Made by a program: the position numbers and the translations under genes. The notes under the pieces are model-generated. The model was not told where the DNA came from, ran no database searches, and saw only the letters and a program-made list of their open reading frames with translations. A DNA stretch of 64,000 nt from Micromonospora okii (GTDB lineage: Bacteria; Actinomycetota; Actinomycetes; Mycobacteriales; Micromonosporaceae), in contig NZ_BBZF01000024.1 in NCBI RefSeq assembly GCF_020884795.1, forward strand, positions 132,717 to 196,716, written 5' to 3'. Below are positions 1 through 7,800 of the stretch, one piece after another; position 1 is the stretch's first letter; the number at the start of each line of letters is the position of its first letter.

Positions 1-1
1 C

Positions 2-235
2 CCCGCCGCCGTCGTCATGATCCTTCTCGTCCGGCAGTGGATCCGCTCCGACCAGCGGGAGCAGGCCCGTCTCGACCGCTCCGCCGACCGCGCCGAGGCC
101 ACCGGCGAGGCCGACGACCTCGCCCGCTACAACGCCTTCCTCGCCGCCGCCGGCACCGACCGGGGGACAGGACGTCGCGCCGTCGCGCCGGAGGACGGCC
201 CGGACGACGTACGCGGGCAGCCGGGAACCTCCTGA
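2..235 (+). CDS. C-terminal end of a CtaG-like cytochrome c oxidase assembly membrane protein (partial)
   Basis: The reading frame is open from the left edge and ends at TGA 233-235, so only the last 77 or so residues are present. It starts in a hydrophobic stretch (PAAVVMILLV), the end of a membrane helix. A charged cytoplasmic tail follows (QWIRSDQREQARLDRSADRAE, then DDLARYNAFLA). This helix plus 'QWIR-D-RE-A-R-DR-ADR' tail is what I know from actinobacterial CtaG/DUF1404-type cytochrome c oxidase assembly proteins, which help insert copper into the oxidase. The assignment rests on the tail alone. An internal ATG at 17 is not the true start. Confidence 0.6.
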   Translation, partial: PAAVVMILLVRQWIRSDQREQARLDRSADRAEATGEADDLARYNAFLAAAGTDRGTGRRAVAPEDGPDDVRGQPGTS

Positions 236-382
236 CGCCCCTGGCCGCGCGCCGATCGCCACCGGTCGCGGACGGCCGAGATGGCGCGGGGGCGGCGCAT
301 CGGCACCCCTCGGGTCAAGCCGGCACCCGAGGGCGGCGGAGGGGCGTTCAGCGGGGCGGTGCGCGCCAGGCGGAGGTGGCGC

Positions 383-601
383 TCAGCGGGGCAGTTCGCG
401 CCAGTTCCCGCTGCCGCCGCGCCAGGCCCCGGCGAGGATGCTCGCCGAGTTGCGGCTGGAACACTCCAGCACCTTCGAGCGGCCGTTCTCGCCACCGATC
501 TGCGCCTGAACTTCCCACCGACGGCCATCGGTGCGGATGTAGATGTCCCGGCGTCCTCGGGGCGTCGGGTCCCCGTTCCACCAGTGCTGCTCGACGATCA
601 C
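383..601 (-). CDS. small conserved-looking hypothetical protein (72 aa)
   Basis: A GTG at 601 opens a 72-residue frame starting MIVEQHWWNGDPTPRGRRD and ending NWRELPR. It is basic and rich in Trp, with no membrane segment or known motif. Composition (IYIRTDGRRWEVQAQIGG) looks like a small beta-rich domain rather than a random GC-rich shadow. A TACGGT hexamer (complement of 608-613) lies 6 bases before the GTG, the leaderless arrangement used by other genes here. I do not recognise a function. It sits alone between the CtaG-like gene and the amidohydrolase. Confidence 0.55.
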   Translation of the reverse strand: MIVEQHWWNGDPTPRGRRDIYIRTDGRRWEVQAQIGGENGRSKVLECSSRNSASILAGAWRGGSGNWRELPR

Positions 602-684
602 CCGCCGACCGTACCAGCGCTCCCGCGCCCGCCCTTCCCCCGTCTAGCATGATCTGCCCCTGTCCGTCCGTCGAATCAGGAAAA

Positions 685-2280
685 ATGACCGCCACGGTTT
701 TCGAGAACGCCCGCATCCACACCCTCGATCCCGCCCGTCCCCGCGCCGAGGCCATGCTGGTGCGCGGCGAGCGGATCGTCGCCGTCGGAGACCTCGACGA
801 GTGCCGGGGCCGCGCCGGCGTCGGCGCGCGCCGGGTCGACCTCGGCGGGGCGGCCGTGCTGCCCGGCCTGATCGACAGCCACATCCACTCGGGGCTCTAC
901 GTGCGCGGCCTGGAGCAGGCGGACCTGCGCGGCACGGCCAGCCTCGACGAGGCGCTGGCCCGGGTCGCCCGGCACGCCGCCGCCCTGCCGCCCGACGCGT
1001 GGGTCTTCGGCAACGGCTGGGACAGCCACAAGTGGGCGCGGCCGGTGCAGCCGAACCGGTACGACCTGGACCGGATCTGCCCGGACCGCCCCGCCGTGCT
1101 GCCCAGCGTCGACGGCCACACCACCTGGGTCAACTCCGCCGCCCTGCGGCGGCTCGGCTACGACGCCGGCACCCCGGACCCGGTCGGCGGGCAGATCGTC
1201 CGCGACGAGCGGGGCGAGCCCACGGGCATCCTGCGGGAGTCGGCCGGGGACGCGGCCTACGACGTCCTGCGCTCCTCGGTCGCCGGTGACCTGGTCGCGC
1301 AGTTGCGCGCCCACCTGCCCCGGCTGCTGGCCGTCGGCCTCACCAGCATCCACGACATCGACGGGCAGGACTGCCGGGCCGCCTTCGAGACCCTGTACGC
1401 CCGGGGCGAGCTGCCCCTGCGGGTGCACAAGTCGATCCCGGTGACCGCGCTGGACGAGGCGATCGACCTGGGCTGGGCGACCGGCGACGGGGACCGCTGG
1501 CTGCGTACCGGGCCGGTGAAGATCTTCACCGACGGGGCGCTCGGCTCGCACACCTGCCTGATGACCGAGCCGTACGAGGGCGAGCCGGACAACCACGGCA
1601 TCGCGGTCACCTCGGCGGAGGAGTTCGAGCGGCTGGTGGCGAAGGCGGCCGGGGCCGGCATCGCCGTGGCCGCGCACGCCATCGGCGACGCGGCGAACGC
1701 GATGGTGCTGCGGGCGTACGCGCGCTGGCGGGAGACGGCGGGCGCCGAGCCGGCGGCACGGCGGCTGCGGCACCGGATCGAGCACACCCAGCACCTGCGG
1801 CCGCAGGACGTGCCGCTGCTCGCCCGGCTGGGCGTGATCGCCTCGATGCAGCCCACCCACTGCACCAGCGACATTCCCCTGACCAGCAGCATGCTCGCCG
1901 GACGGGACCTCGCCTCGTACGCCTGGCGCAGCCTGCTGGACGCGGGCGCGACGGTGGCGTTCGGCTCGGACGCCCCGGTGGAGGCCCCGGACCCGCTGCA
2001 CGCCATCCACGCCGCCGTGACCCGGCAGCAGGCCGACGGCACCCCGCCCGGGGGCGTGGACCCGCACGAGCGGCTCGACCTCGACGCCGCGCTGCGCTGC
2101 CACACGATCTCCGGCGCGTACGCCTCCTACGAGGAGCACCTGAAGGGGCAGTTGCGCCCGGGGATGCTCGCCGACTTCATCGCGCTGCCGACCGACCCGT
2201 ACCGGGTGGAGTCGGCGGCCCTGCGCGACCTCGCGGTGGCGCTGACGGTGGTCGGCGGGGTGGTGCGCTGGCAGCGCTGA
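685..2280 (+). CDS. YtcJ-like metal-dependent amidohydrolase (531 aa)
   Basis: This is a TIM-barrel hydrolase that probably cleaves an amide or cyclic amide. The HxH metal motif is at residues 66-68 (DSHIHSG). Further metal or catalytic motifs follow: FTDGALGSHT, HAIGDAAN, HRIEHTQ and GSDAPVEAPDPL, in the order typical of the YtcJ/AepA subgroup of the amidohydrolase superfamily. The start ATG 685 is preceded by AGGA at 678-681 and begins the family's usual N-terminal strand (ATVFENARIHTLD). Length matches the family (about 530). Substrate cannot be read from the sequence. It stands alone, with an AraC-type regulator downstream. Confidence 0.88.
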   Translation: MTATVFENARIHTLDPARPRAEAMLVRGERIVAVGDLDECRGRAGVGARRVDLGGAAVLPGLIDSHIHSGLYVRGLEQADLRGTASLDEALARVARHAAALPPDAWVFGNGWDSHKWARPVQPNRYDLDRICPDRPAVLPSVDGHTTWVNSAALRRLGYDAGTPDPVGGQIVRDERGEPTGILRESAGDAAYDVLRSSVAGDLVAQLRAHLPRLLAVGLTSIHDIDGQDCRAAFETLYARGELPLRVHKSIPVTALDEAIDLGWATGDGDRWLRTGPVKIFTDGALGSHTCLMTEPYEGEPDNHGIAVTSAEEFERLVAKAAGAGIAVAAHAIGDAANAMVLRAYARWRETAGAEPAARRLRHRIEHTQHLRPQDVPLLARLGVIASMQPTHCTSDIPLTSSMLAGRDLASYAWRSLLDAGATVAFGSDAPVEAPDPLHAIHAAVTRQQADGTPPGGVDPHERLDLDAALRCHTISGAYASYEEHLKGQLRPGMLADFIALPTDPYRVESAALRDLAVALTVVGGVVRWQR

Positions 2281-2379
2281 CCTGCGGCGGCGGCACCCGA
2301 CCGGTTCGGGCACGGGATGTCGGGTCCCGTGGGGGCGCTCCTCCTAGGGTGGTGGGCGGCAGAGGAAGGGACGCAGCGG

Positions 2380-3246
2380 GTGCTGGACCGGCTGAACGAG
2401 GCGATGGCCTACGTCGAGCGGCATCTCGACCAGCGGATCGAGGTGGCCGAGCTGGCGCGGATCGCGGTCACGTCGGAGTACCACTTCCGACGGATGTTCT
2501 CCGCGCTGGCCGGCGTCCCGCTGTCGGAGTACGTCCGGCGTCGGCGGCTCACCGTCGCCGCCGCCGAGGTGCTCGCCGGGGAGCGCACGCTGCTCGACAT
2601 CGCCGTCCGCTACGGGTACGGCTCGGCGGAGGCGTTCGGCCGGGCGTTCCAGGCGGTGCACGGGGTCGGGCCGGGCGAGGCCCGGCGCACCGGCGCGGTG
2701 CTGCGGTCGCAGCCCCGGATGTCCTTCCGGCTCATCGTCGAGGGGAGCACCGACATGCGGTACCGCATCGTCGAGAAGGACGCGTTCCACCTCATCGGGC
2801 GCAAGGCGCGCGTCCCGCTCGTGCACGCGGGGATGAACCCGGCGATCGTGGCGTTCGTCCGGAGCATCGACGCCGGGACGGTCGCCCGGATCGAGGCCCT
2901 GTGCGACCAGGAGCCGCGCGGGATCGTCAACGTGAGCGACGACCTGCCGGGCAGCCGGGAGGAGGGCGTCGAGCTGGACTACTGGCACGGCGTGGTCACC
3001 GGCGCCAACCCGCCGCAGGATCTGGACGGCATGCCGGTGGCGGCCGGCACCTGGGCGGTCTTCGAGAGCTCGGGGGAGTTCCCGCAGGCGATCCAGCACC
3101 TGTGGCGGGACGTGTTCACCGAGTGGTTCCCAGCCAACCCGTACCGCAGCCGGCCGGGCCCGGAGATCCTGCGGTCCCGGGTCTCGGCGGACGGCACGCG
3201 GGCCGACGCCGAGCTGTGGATTCCGGTGGAGCGCCCGGCCGGCTGA
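2380..3246 (+). CDS. AraC-family regulator with GyrI-like effector-binding domain (288 aa)
   Basis: The N-terminal 100 residues form a double helix-turn-helix of the AraC/XylS type (VLDRLNEAMAYVERHLDQRI through LDIAVRYGYGSAEAFGRAF). From about residue 125 a GyrI-like/SRPBCC-type ligand domain follows (MRYRIVEKDAFHLIGRKARV to AELWIPV). This fusion (Rob/SoxS-like HTH plus GyrI-like domain) usually senses small hydrophobic or cationic compounds. I chose GTG 2380 because AGGAAGG at 2363-2369 lies 10 bases upstream and the AraC alignment starts right there. An earlier in-frame start at 2317 would add 21 unconserved residues. The target is unknown. Confidence 0.85.
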   Translation: MLDRLNEAMAYVERHLDQRIEVAELARIAVTSEYHFRRMFSALAGVPLSEYVRRRRLTVAAAEVLAGERTLLDIAVRYGYGSAEAFGRAFQAVHGVGPGEARRTGAVLRSQPRMSFRLIVEGSTDMRYRIVEKDAFHLIGRKARVPLVHAGMNPAIVAFVRSIDAGTVARIEALCDQEPRGIVNVSDDLPGSREEGVELDYWHGVVTGANPPQDLDGMPVAAGTWAVFESSGEFPQAIQHLWRDVFTEWFPANPYRSRPGPEILRSRVSADGTRADAELWIPVERPAG

Positions 3247-3255
3247 GCCGCCGTC

Positions 3256-3290
3256 GCCCCGCCCGCGTCGCGGTCCGGCCGGGGCGGGGC
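3256..3290. terminator. possible bidirectional hairpin terminator
   Basis: GCCCCGCCC (3256-3264) can pair with GGGCGGGGC (3282-3290) across a 17-base loop. It lies between two convergent genes, the AraC/GyrI regulator (+) and clpP (-). There is no U-tract, as is usual for GC-rich actinomycetes, and the G-run right arm could pair in several registers. Confidence 0.4.
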
Positions 3291-3297
3291 GGGGCGG

Positions 3298-3894
3298 TCA
3301 GCCCGACATCTGGTCGGCCCGGCTGAGCACCCGGTCGACCAGGCCGTACTCGCGGGCCTCCTCGGCGGTGAACCAGCGGTCGCGGTCCGAGTCCCGCTGG
3401 ATCTGCTCCAGGTCGCGCCCGCTGTGTCGGGCGATCAGCTCCTGCATGGTCCGCTTGGCGTGCAGCATGTTCTGCGCCTGGATGGTGATGTCGGCGACCG
3501 TGCCGCCGAACCCGCCCGACGGCTGGTGCATCATGATCCGCGAGTGCGGGAGGGCGTACCGCTTGCCGGCCGTGCCCGCGCAGAGCAGGAACTGACCCAT
3601 CGAGCCGGCGAAGCCGAGCGCGAGGGTGGCCACGTCGTTGCGGACGTACCGCATGGTGTCGTAGACGGCCATCCCGGCGCTGACCGAGCCGCCCGGCGAG
3701 TTGATGTAGAGGTGGATGTCCCGCTCGCTGTCCTCGGCGGCGAGCAGGAGGATCTGCGCGCAGATCTGGTTGGCCGACTCGTCGGTGACCTCCGTGCCGA
3801 GGAAGACGATCCGCTCCCGCAGCAACCGCTGGAAGACTTGGCCGTCGAAGGACGGCTGCCCCCCGTCCAGCATCCGTACGTCGTACCTGATCAT
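3298..3894 (-). CDS. clpP: ATP-dependent Clp protease proteolytic subunit, ClpP paralogue (198 aa)
   Basis: This is the serine peptidase chamber subunit that works with ClpC/ClpX unfoldases in the cytoplasm. The catalytic triad is visible: Ser98 in GFAGSMGQ, His123 in MMHQPSGG, and Asp172 in DSDRDRWF. The handle region (QAQNMLHAKRTMQELIARHSG) and C-terminal EEAREYGLVDRV are standard. Streptomyces has extra clpP genes (clpP3/clpP4) besides the essential clpP1P2 pair. This copy stands alone, with no clpX or second clpP beside it, and its upstream DNA carries two TCTGCC-N3-GGCAGA-type palindromes, so I read it as a clpP3/P4-like paralogue. The assignment to that subclass is inference. Confidence 0.93.
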   Translation of the reverse strand: MIRYDVRMLDGGQPSFDGQVFQRLLRERIVFLGTEVTDESANQICAQILLLAAEDSERDIHLYINSPGGSVSAGMAVYDTMRYVRNDVATLALGFAGSMGQFLLCAGTAGKRYALPHSRIMMHQPSGGFGGTVADITIQAQNMLHAKRTMQELIARHSGRDLEQIQRDSDRDRWFTAEEAREYGLVDRVLSRADQMSG

Positions 3895-3984
3895 GATGGG
3901 CCTCCCGCCGCCGGCGGGCGACGTGACGCGCCCGGGAACCGACCCGTCCAGCGTCTCCCCGGCCGCGCCGGTCGGCCCAGTGCT

Positions 3985-4014
3985 TCTGCCGGTGGCAGAT
4001 CCGCCGACGGCAGA
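3985..4014. promoter_or_regulatory. two abutting TCTGCC-N3-GGCAGA palindromes upstream of clpP (PopR-type sites)
   Basis: Site 1 at 3985-3999 is TCTGCC-GGT-GGCAGA, a perfect palindrome. Site 2 at 4000-4014 is TCCGCC-GAC-GGCAGA, one base off. They abut exactly, 90 bases upstream of the clpP start (minus strand). As I recall it, TCTGCC-3N-GGCAGA is the site described for PopR, the activator of the Streptomyces clpP3-clpP4 operon, also present there as tandem copies. The regulator here is not proven; the XRE protein at 9665-10309 is a candidate. Confidence 0.6.
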
Positions 4015-4023
4015 ACCGGCCGG

Positions 4024-4917
4024 CTACGGCCGGACGGCACCCTGACCGGTGCCAGACGGCGGCAGCGGCCCGTCGGGGGTGGGCCTCATCGTGGCGGCGC
4101 GACCCGGCGTGCAGCCGTACTCCCGGGCGAAGGCGGAGATGAAGGCGGACGGGCTGGCGTATCCGATGCGGCGGGCGACCTCGCCGACCGGCCGGGTCTC
4201 CAGCAGCGCCAGCGACGCGCGCAGGCGCATCCTCGTCCGCCACTGCGAGTACGACATGCCGAACTCGCGGGCGAAGTCGCGTTGCAGCGTCTTGACGCTG
4301 ACGTGCAGGCGTTCGGCCCATTCGGCGAGGCCGGTGGGGTCGCCGGGGTCCTGTGCCAGGGCCGTGGCGACCGCCACCGCGACGCCCGGGCCGCCGGCCG
4401 GCCGGTCGTCGGCCGGTTGCGGCCGGGGGGTGAGCCCGGCCATGATGCGGCGGCGGGCCTCGGGCGCGTCACGTTCGTCGTATCCCCGCTCGGTGAGCGC
4501 GAGGACGAGCCGGGCCGCCCCGGCGTCGATGGCGGCGACGCCGGCCCGTAGCCCGTCCAGGGCGGCGGGCACCTCGCGAAGGCAGATCCGGTAGACGGAC
4601 TGCCGGTCCGCCGCGTGCACCTCGTGGGTCACCGCCCGGTGGGCCCAGAAGACCTCGTCCGGGCCGACGAAGGCGGCGTGCCGGCCGTGGCGGGCGGAGA
4701 GCAGGCCGTCGGGCGACCAGTAGAGCTGGTGCAGGAAGTCCTGCCGGCTCTCGGCGAACGCCAGCCGGGTCGCCGACCGGTAGCGCAGGACGAGGATGCC
4801 GTCGGGGTGGCCGAGGCCGTAGCCGAACTCGTCGCAGCGCCCCGGATCGCCTGCGACCGGGGCCGTGACCGTCCCGCTCTGACCTCTGCCCGACATGGGT
4901 TGACCTCTCGTCGACAT
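4024..4917 (-). CDS. AraC-family regulator divergent from siderophore uptake operon (297 aa)
   Basis: The C-terminal about 110 residues are the AraC DNA-binding domain (LAEWAERLHVSVKTLQRDFAREFGMSYSQWRTRMRLRASLALLE, then VGEVARRIGYASPSAFISAFAREYG). The N-terminal half has a cupin-like sensor pattern (LYWSPDGLLSARHGRHAAFVGPDEVFWAHRAVTHEVHA). It is transcribed away from the siderophore binding-protein gene across an 84-base gap holding the IdeR-type boxes. That arrangement is typical of AraC activators of siderophore transport (for example YbtA and AlcR types), so a role in iron uptake is inferred. The start may be ATG 4917 or ATG 4896; the latter has GAGAGG at good spacing. Confidence 0.85.
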   Translation of the reverse strand: MSTRGQPMSGRGQSGTVTAPVAGDPGRCDEFGYGLGHPDGILVLRYRSATRLAFAESRQDFLHQLYWSPDGLLSARHGRHAAFVGPDEVFWAHRAVTHEVHAADRQSVYRICLREVPAALDGLRAGVAAIDAGAARLVLALTERGYDERDAPEARRRIMAGLTPRPQPADDRPAGGPGVAVAVATALAQDPGDPTGLAEWAERLHVSVKTLQRDFAREFGMSYSQWRTRMRLRASLALLETRPVGEVARRIGYASPSAFISAFAREYGCTPGRAATMRPTPDGPLPPSGTGQGAVRP

Positions 4918-4926
4918 TCCGCACGC

Positions 4927-4950
4927 GGAGGTAAGGCTAGCCTAACCTTC
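4927..4950. promoter_or_regulatory. overlapping IdeR/DtxR-type iron boxes
   Basis: The intergenic sequence matches the IdeR/DtxR consensus TWAGGTWAGSCTWACCTWA in two registers 5 bases apart: 4927-4945 (16 of 19) and 4932-4950 (17 of 19). The central GGCTAGCC is a perfect palindrome. It lies between the divergent AraC gene (start 4917) and the siderophore-binding protein (start 5002). It would repress one or both genes when Fe(II) is sufficient. Confidence 0.85.
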
Positions 4951-5001
4951 GCAGCCCAGCGGGGTTGCCACCCCACTGAAGCCCCTCAAAGGAACTGGTA
5001 G

Positions 5002-6006
5002 ATGTCCGTACGACAGCACCGGCGTCTGATCCTCGCCGCAGCCCTGGCCCTCGCCGCCCTCACCGGCTGCGGCGCGGAGGGCGCCGCCTCGGGCGAGAAG
5101 TCCGGTGGTGCCTCCGACACCCGCGTCTTCGCCGCCGACAACGGCGAGGTCAGAATCCCGGTCGATCCCGAGCGCGTCGTCGCCACCGGCTACGCGGTGC
5201 CGGTCCTCATCGAGGCGGAAGCCGCCCTGGTGGGGATCTCCTCCTGGCGGCGTGGCCTGCCGATGATGACCGCGCAGGACCGATCCACCTACGACCGCCT
5301 GCCCAAGGTCGCCGGCGAGATGGCCGCCGAGACCAACTACGAGGCCATCGCCGCCGCCAAGCCGGACCTCATCGTGATCGGCGTCCCGAAGCCGGTCCTC
5401 GGCGACATCGACATGAAGCGGCTCGAGAGCATCGCCCCCGTCGTCGCGATCGGCCCCAAGCTGCCCGACGGCTGGCGCGAGGTCTCCCGCCAGCAGGTCG
5501 ACGCCGCCGGCCGCGCGGCGCACTTCCAGGCGAGCAGGGAGGCGTACGAGAAGCGGGCGGGGGAGCTGAAGGAGAAGTACGGCAGCGTGCTCGGCGGCCT
5601 GAAGTTCGGCCACCTGGGCGCCTACGGCGAGGTCGCCAAGGGCACCTTCCACCGCGAGTTCGCCGGATCGTGGGGCACCAACATCGCCCAGGACATCGGG
5701 GTGAACTACTACGGAGCCGTCAGGAAGAAGGACGGGGGCGCGCTCGACGTGACCGAGTACCCCGCGCTCGAAGAGCTGCCGGAGAGCCTCGGCGAGGCCG
5801 ACGCCATCACGTACACGCTCGAACCCGACGGCACCCCGGGCGAGGCGGTGCGGCACGTGCTCGACTCCGCGCTGTGGAAGAACCTGCCCGCGGTCAAGGC
5901 GGGTCGGGTGTTCCCGCTGCGGCACACCGAGGCGTCGACCCACGAGTCCGCGCTGAAGACCCTCGACGCCATCGACCGGGCCTTCGCGCCGCTGCTCGCC
6001 CGATGA
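5002..6006 (+). CDS. iron-siderophore ABC transporter substrate-binding lipoprotein (334 aa)
   Basis: The N-terminus is a lipoprotein signal peptide (MSVRQHRRLILAAALALAAL) with lipobox LTGC, acylated at Cys23. The mature protein is a type III (FecB/FhuD/BtuF-like) periplasmic-binding fold: IPVDPERVVATGYAVPVLIEAEAALVGISS, NYEAIAAAKPDLIVIG, and the C-terminal WKNLPAVKAGRVFPL. It captures ferric siderophore at the outer face of the membrane and hands it to the permeases encoded downstream. AAAGGA at 4988-4993 precedes ATG 5002. It is the first gene of a tight operon (ATGA overlap with the next gene) behind the IdeR-type boxes. The siderophore type cannot be told. Confidence 0.92.
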   Translation: MSVRQHRRLILAAALALAALTGCGAEGAASGEKSGGASDTRVFAADNGEVRIPVDPERVVATGYAVPVLIEAEAALVGISSWRRGLPMMTAQDRSTYDRLPKVAGEMAAETNYEAIAAAKPDLIVIGVPKPVLGDIDMKRLESIAPVVAIGPKLPDGWREVSRQQVDAAGRAAHFQASREAYEKRAGELKEKYGSVLGGLKFGHLGAYGEVAKGTFHREFAGSWGTNIAQDIGVNYYGAVRKKDGGALDVTEYPALEELPESLGEADAITYTLEPDGTPGEAVRHVLDSALWKNLPAVKAGRVFPLRHTEASTHESALKTLDAIDRAFAPLLAR

Positions 6007-6821
6007 GCGCCGACCGTCACGACCCCGCCGGCCGGGTCGCCGCCCACCACCGCGCCGGCAGCGGTGTCGCCCGCATCGGCTACCCCATCGGGGTACGACG
6101 CGTCCGGATCGTCGCCCGGCAGCAGGTGACCCCGCGCATGCTGCGGCTGACCCTCGGCGGAGCGGGCCTCGCCGGCTTCCACACGTACCAGGCCGACGAC
6201 CACGTCCGGATCGTCTTCCCCGACCCGGACGGCACCCAGCGCGACCCCGTTCCCGACGGGCAGGGGATGCTCGACTGGCCCGAACCCTTCCCCCTCACCC
6301 GGAAGTACACCGTGCGCCGGTACGACGCCGCCGCGCACGAACTCGACCTGGACTTCGTGCTGCACGACGGCGGCGTCGCCTCGACCTGGGCGGCCTCGGC
6401 GGCGGTGGGCGACGAGGTGACGATCGCCGGCCCGCCCGGGGCGAAGGCGTTCCCGCACCACCACGACCACTACGTCCTCGCCGTCGACGGCACGGCGCTG
6501 CCGGCGGCCGCCCGGTGGCTGGAGGACGCGCCGGCCGACGTGTCGGCCCACGTCGTGGCCGAGGTCGACGACGCCGCCGAGCGGGGCTACCCGCTGGCGT
6601 CGCGCGACGGGGTGACGGTGACCTGGCTGGTGCGCGAGGGCGGCCACTCGACGCTGGCGGAGACGGTGCGGTCGCTGCGCCTGCCGGCCGGGCGGACGTT
6701 CCTCTTCGCGGCCGGCGAGGCGACCGACATCAGGCCGCTGCGCGCCTGGAGCCGCGACCGCGCCGTCGACTCGCTGATCACCGGTTACTGGAAACGCGGG
6801 ACCGTCGGGCTTGAAGACTGA
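6003..6821 (+). CDS. siderophore-interacting protein, FAD-binding ferric-siderophore reductase (272 aa)
   Basis: This ViuB/YqjH-like protein releases iron by reducing ferric siderophore in the cytoplasm using a flavin and NAD(P)H. The FAD-binding barrel shows RKYTVRRYDAAAHELDLDFVLH (flavin motif RxYTxR), then GPPGAKAF. The C-terminal NAD(P)H half has FLFAAGEATDIRPLRAW and ends with the family signature SLITGYWKRG. The ATG at 6003 overlaps the previous TGA (ATGA), so it is translationally coupled to the binding protein. Length and motif order are normal. Confidence 0.92.
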   Translation: MSADRHDPAGRVAAHHRAGSGVARIGYPIGVRRVRIVARQQVTPRMLRLTLGGAGLAGFHTYQADDHVRIVFPDPDGTQRDPVPDGQGMLDWPEPFPLTRKYTVRRYDAAAHELDLDFVLHDGGVASTWAASAAVGDEVTIAGPPGAKAFPHHHDHYVLAVDGTALPAAARWLEDAPADVSAHVVAEVDDAAERGYPLASRDGVTVTWLVREGGHSTLAETVRSLRLPAGRTFLFAAGEATDIRPLRAWSRDRAVDSLITGYWKRGTVGLED

Positions 6822-7800
6822 CCTGCCCCGCCGGGCCACCCTCCTGCTCGGTTCCGTCGCGCTGCTCGTCGTCGCGGCGGGCGCGAGCATGGCGGTGGGC
6901 GCCCGCCCCGTCGCGGTGGGCGAGGTGTGGCGGGCCCTCACCGACTTCGCCGGCACCACCGACCACCACGTCGTCCGCGACATCCGGCTGCCCCGCACCG
7001 TCCTCGGCGTCTGCGTCGGCACCGCCCTCGGCGCGGCCGGCATGCTGATCCAGACGCTGACCCGCAACCCGCTGGCCGAGCCCGGCGTCCTCGGCGTCAC
7101 CGCCGGGGCCGGCTTCGCGATCAACCTGGGTGTCCTGGCCGGCGTCACCGGGTCGCAGGCCGGGCAGCTCGGGCTCGCGGTGGCCGGCGCCGCCCTCGCC
7201 GCGATCGTGGTCTACGCCGTCGGGCGGGTCTCGCCGTTGCGGCTGGTCCTGGCCGGCGTCGCGCTGGGCTGGGTCCTGACGGGCGTCTCGCTCGGCCTGC
7301 GGCTGACCTTCCCCGACGTCTTCGACCGGTACCGGTTCTGGTCGGTGGGGGCGCTGGCCGGCACCGAGCAGACGCCGTTGCTGCTGCCCGTGCTGGTGAC
7401 CGTGGTCGCCCTGGTCGCCGCGCTGGCCACGACCGGGCCGCTGAACGCGCTGGCCCTCGGCGAGGACGTCGCCCACGCGCTCGGCGCCCACGTCACCCGG
7501 GTCCGGCTCGCCGTCCTGGTGCTCGTCACCGTGCTCACCGGCGTCGCCACCGCCGTCGCCGGCCCGATCGCGTTCGTCGGCCTGATGGTGCCGCACCTGG
7601 CGCGGCGACTGGCGGTCGACTCGATTCCGTGGGGCATGGCGTACTCGATGCTGCTCGGGCCGCTCCTGCTGCTCGTCGCCGACATCGGCTCGCGGGTCCT
7701 GCTGCCCACCGGCGAGGTCCCGGTGTCGATCGTCACGGCGTTCCTGGGCGGCCCGGTGCTCATCTGGGCCGTCCGCCGCTACGGGGCGGGGGCGCGGTGA
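6811..7800 (+). CDS. FecCD-type siderophore ABC permease 1 (329 aa)
   Basis: This is a hydrophobic protein with about 9-10 membrane helices. It has the FecCD hallmarks: RDIRLPRTVLGVCVGTALGAAGMLIQTLTRNPLAEPGVLGVTAGAGF near the N-terminus, and the coupling loop around GPIAFVGLMVPHLARRL. It forms the membrane channel together with the next gene. The most likely start is TTG 6811, overlapping the reductase gene by 11 bases; no ATG or GTG lies before the first helix. The rare TTG may lower its yield or tie it to upstream translation. Confidence 0.9.
   Translation: MKTDLPRRATLLLGSVALLVVAAGASMAVGARPVAVGEVWRALTDFAGTTDHHVVRDIRLPRTVLGVCVGTALGAAGMLIQTLTRNPLAEPGVLGVTAGAGFAINLGVLAGVTGSQAGQLGLAVAGAALAAIVVYAVGRVSPLRLVLAGVALGWVLTGVSLGLRLTFPDVFDRYRFWSVGALAGTEQTPLLLPVLVTVVALVAALATTGPLNALALGEDVAHALGAHVTRVRLAVLVLVTVLTGVATAVAGPIAFVGLMVPHLARRLAVDSIPWGMAYSMLLGPLLLLVADIGSRVLLPTGEVPVSIVTAFLGGPVLIWAVRRYGAGAR

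Noticed and set aside
676..2313. 545-codon open frame opposite the amidohydrolase
   Set aside because: Its product is a Gly/Val/Arg-rich string without motifs; it is the GC-rich shadow of the real gene on the plus strand.
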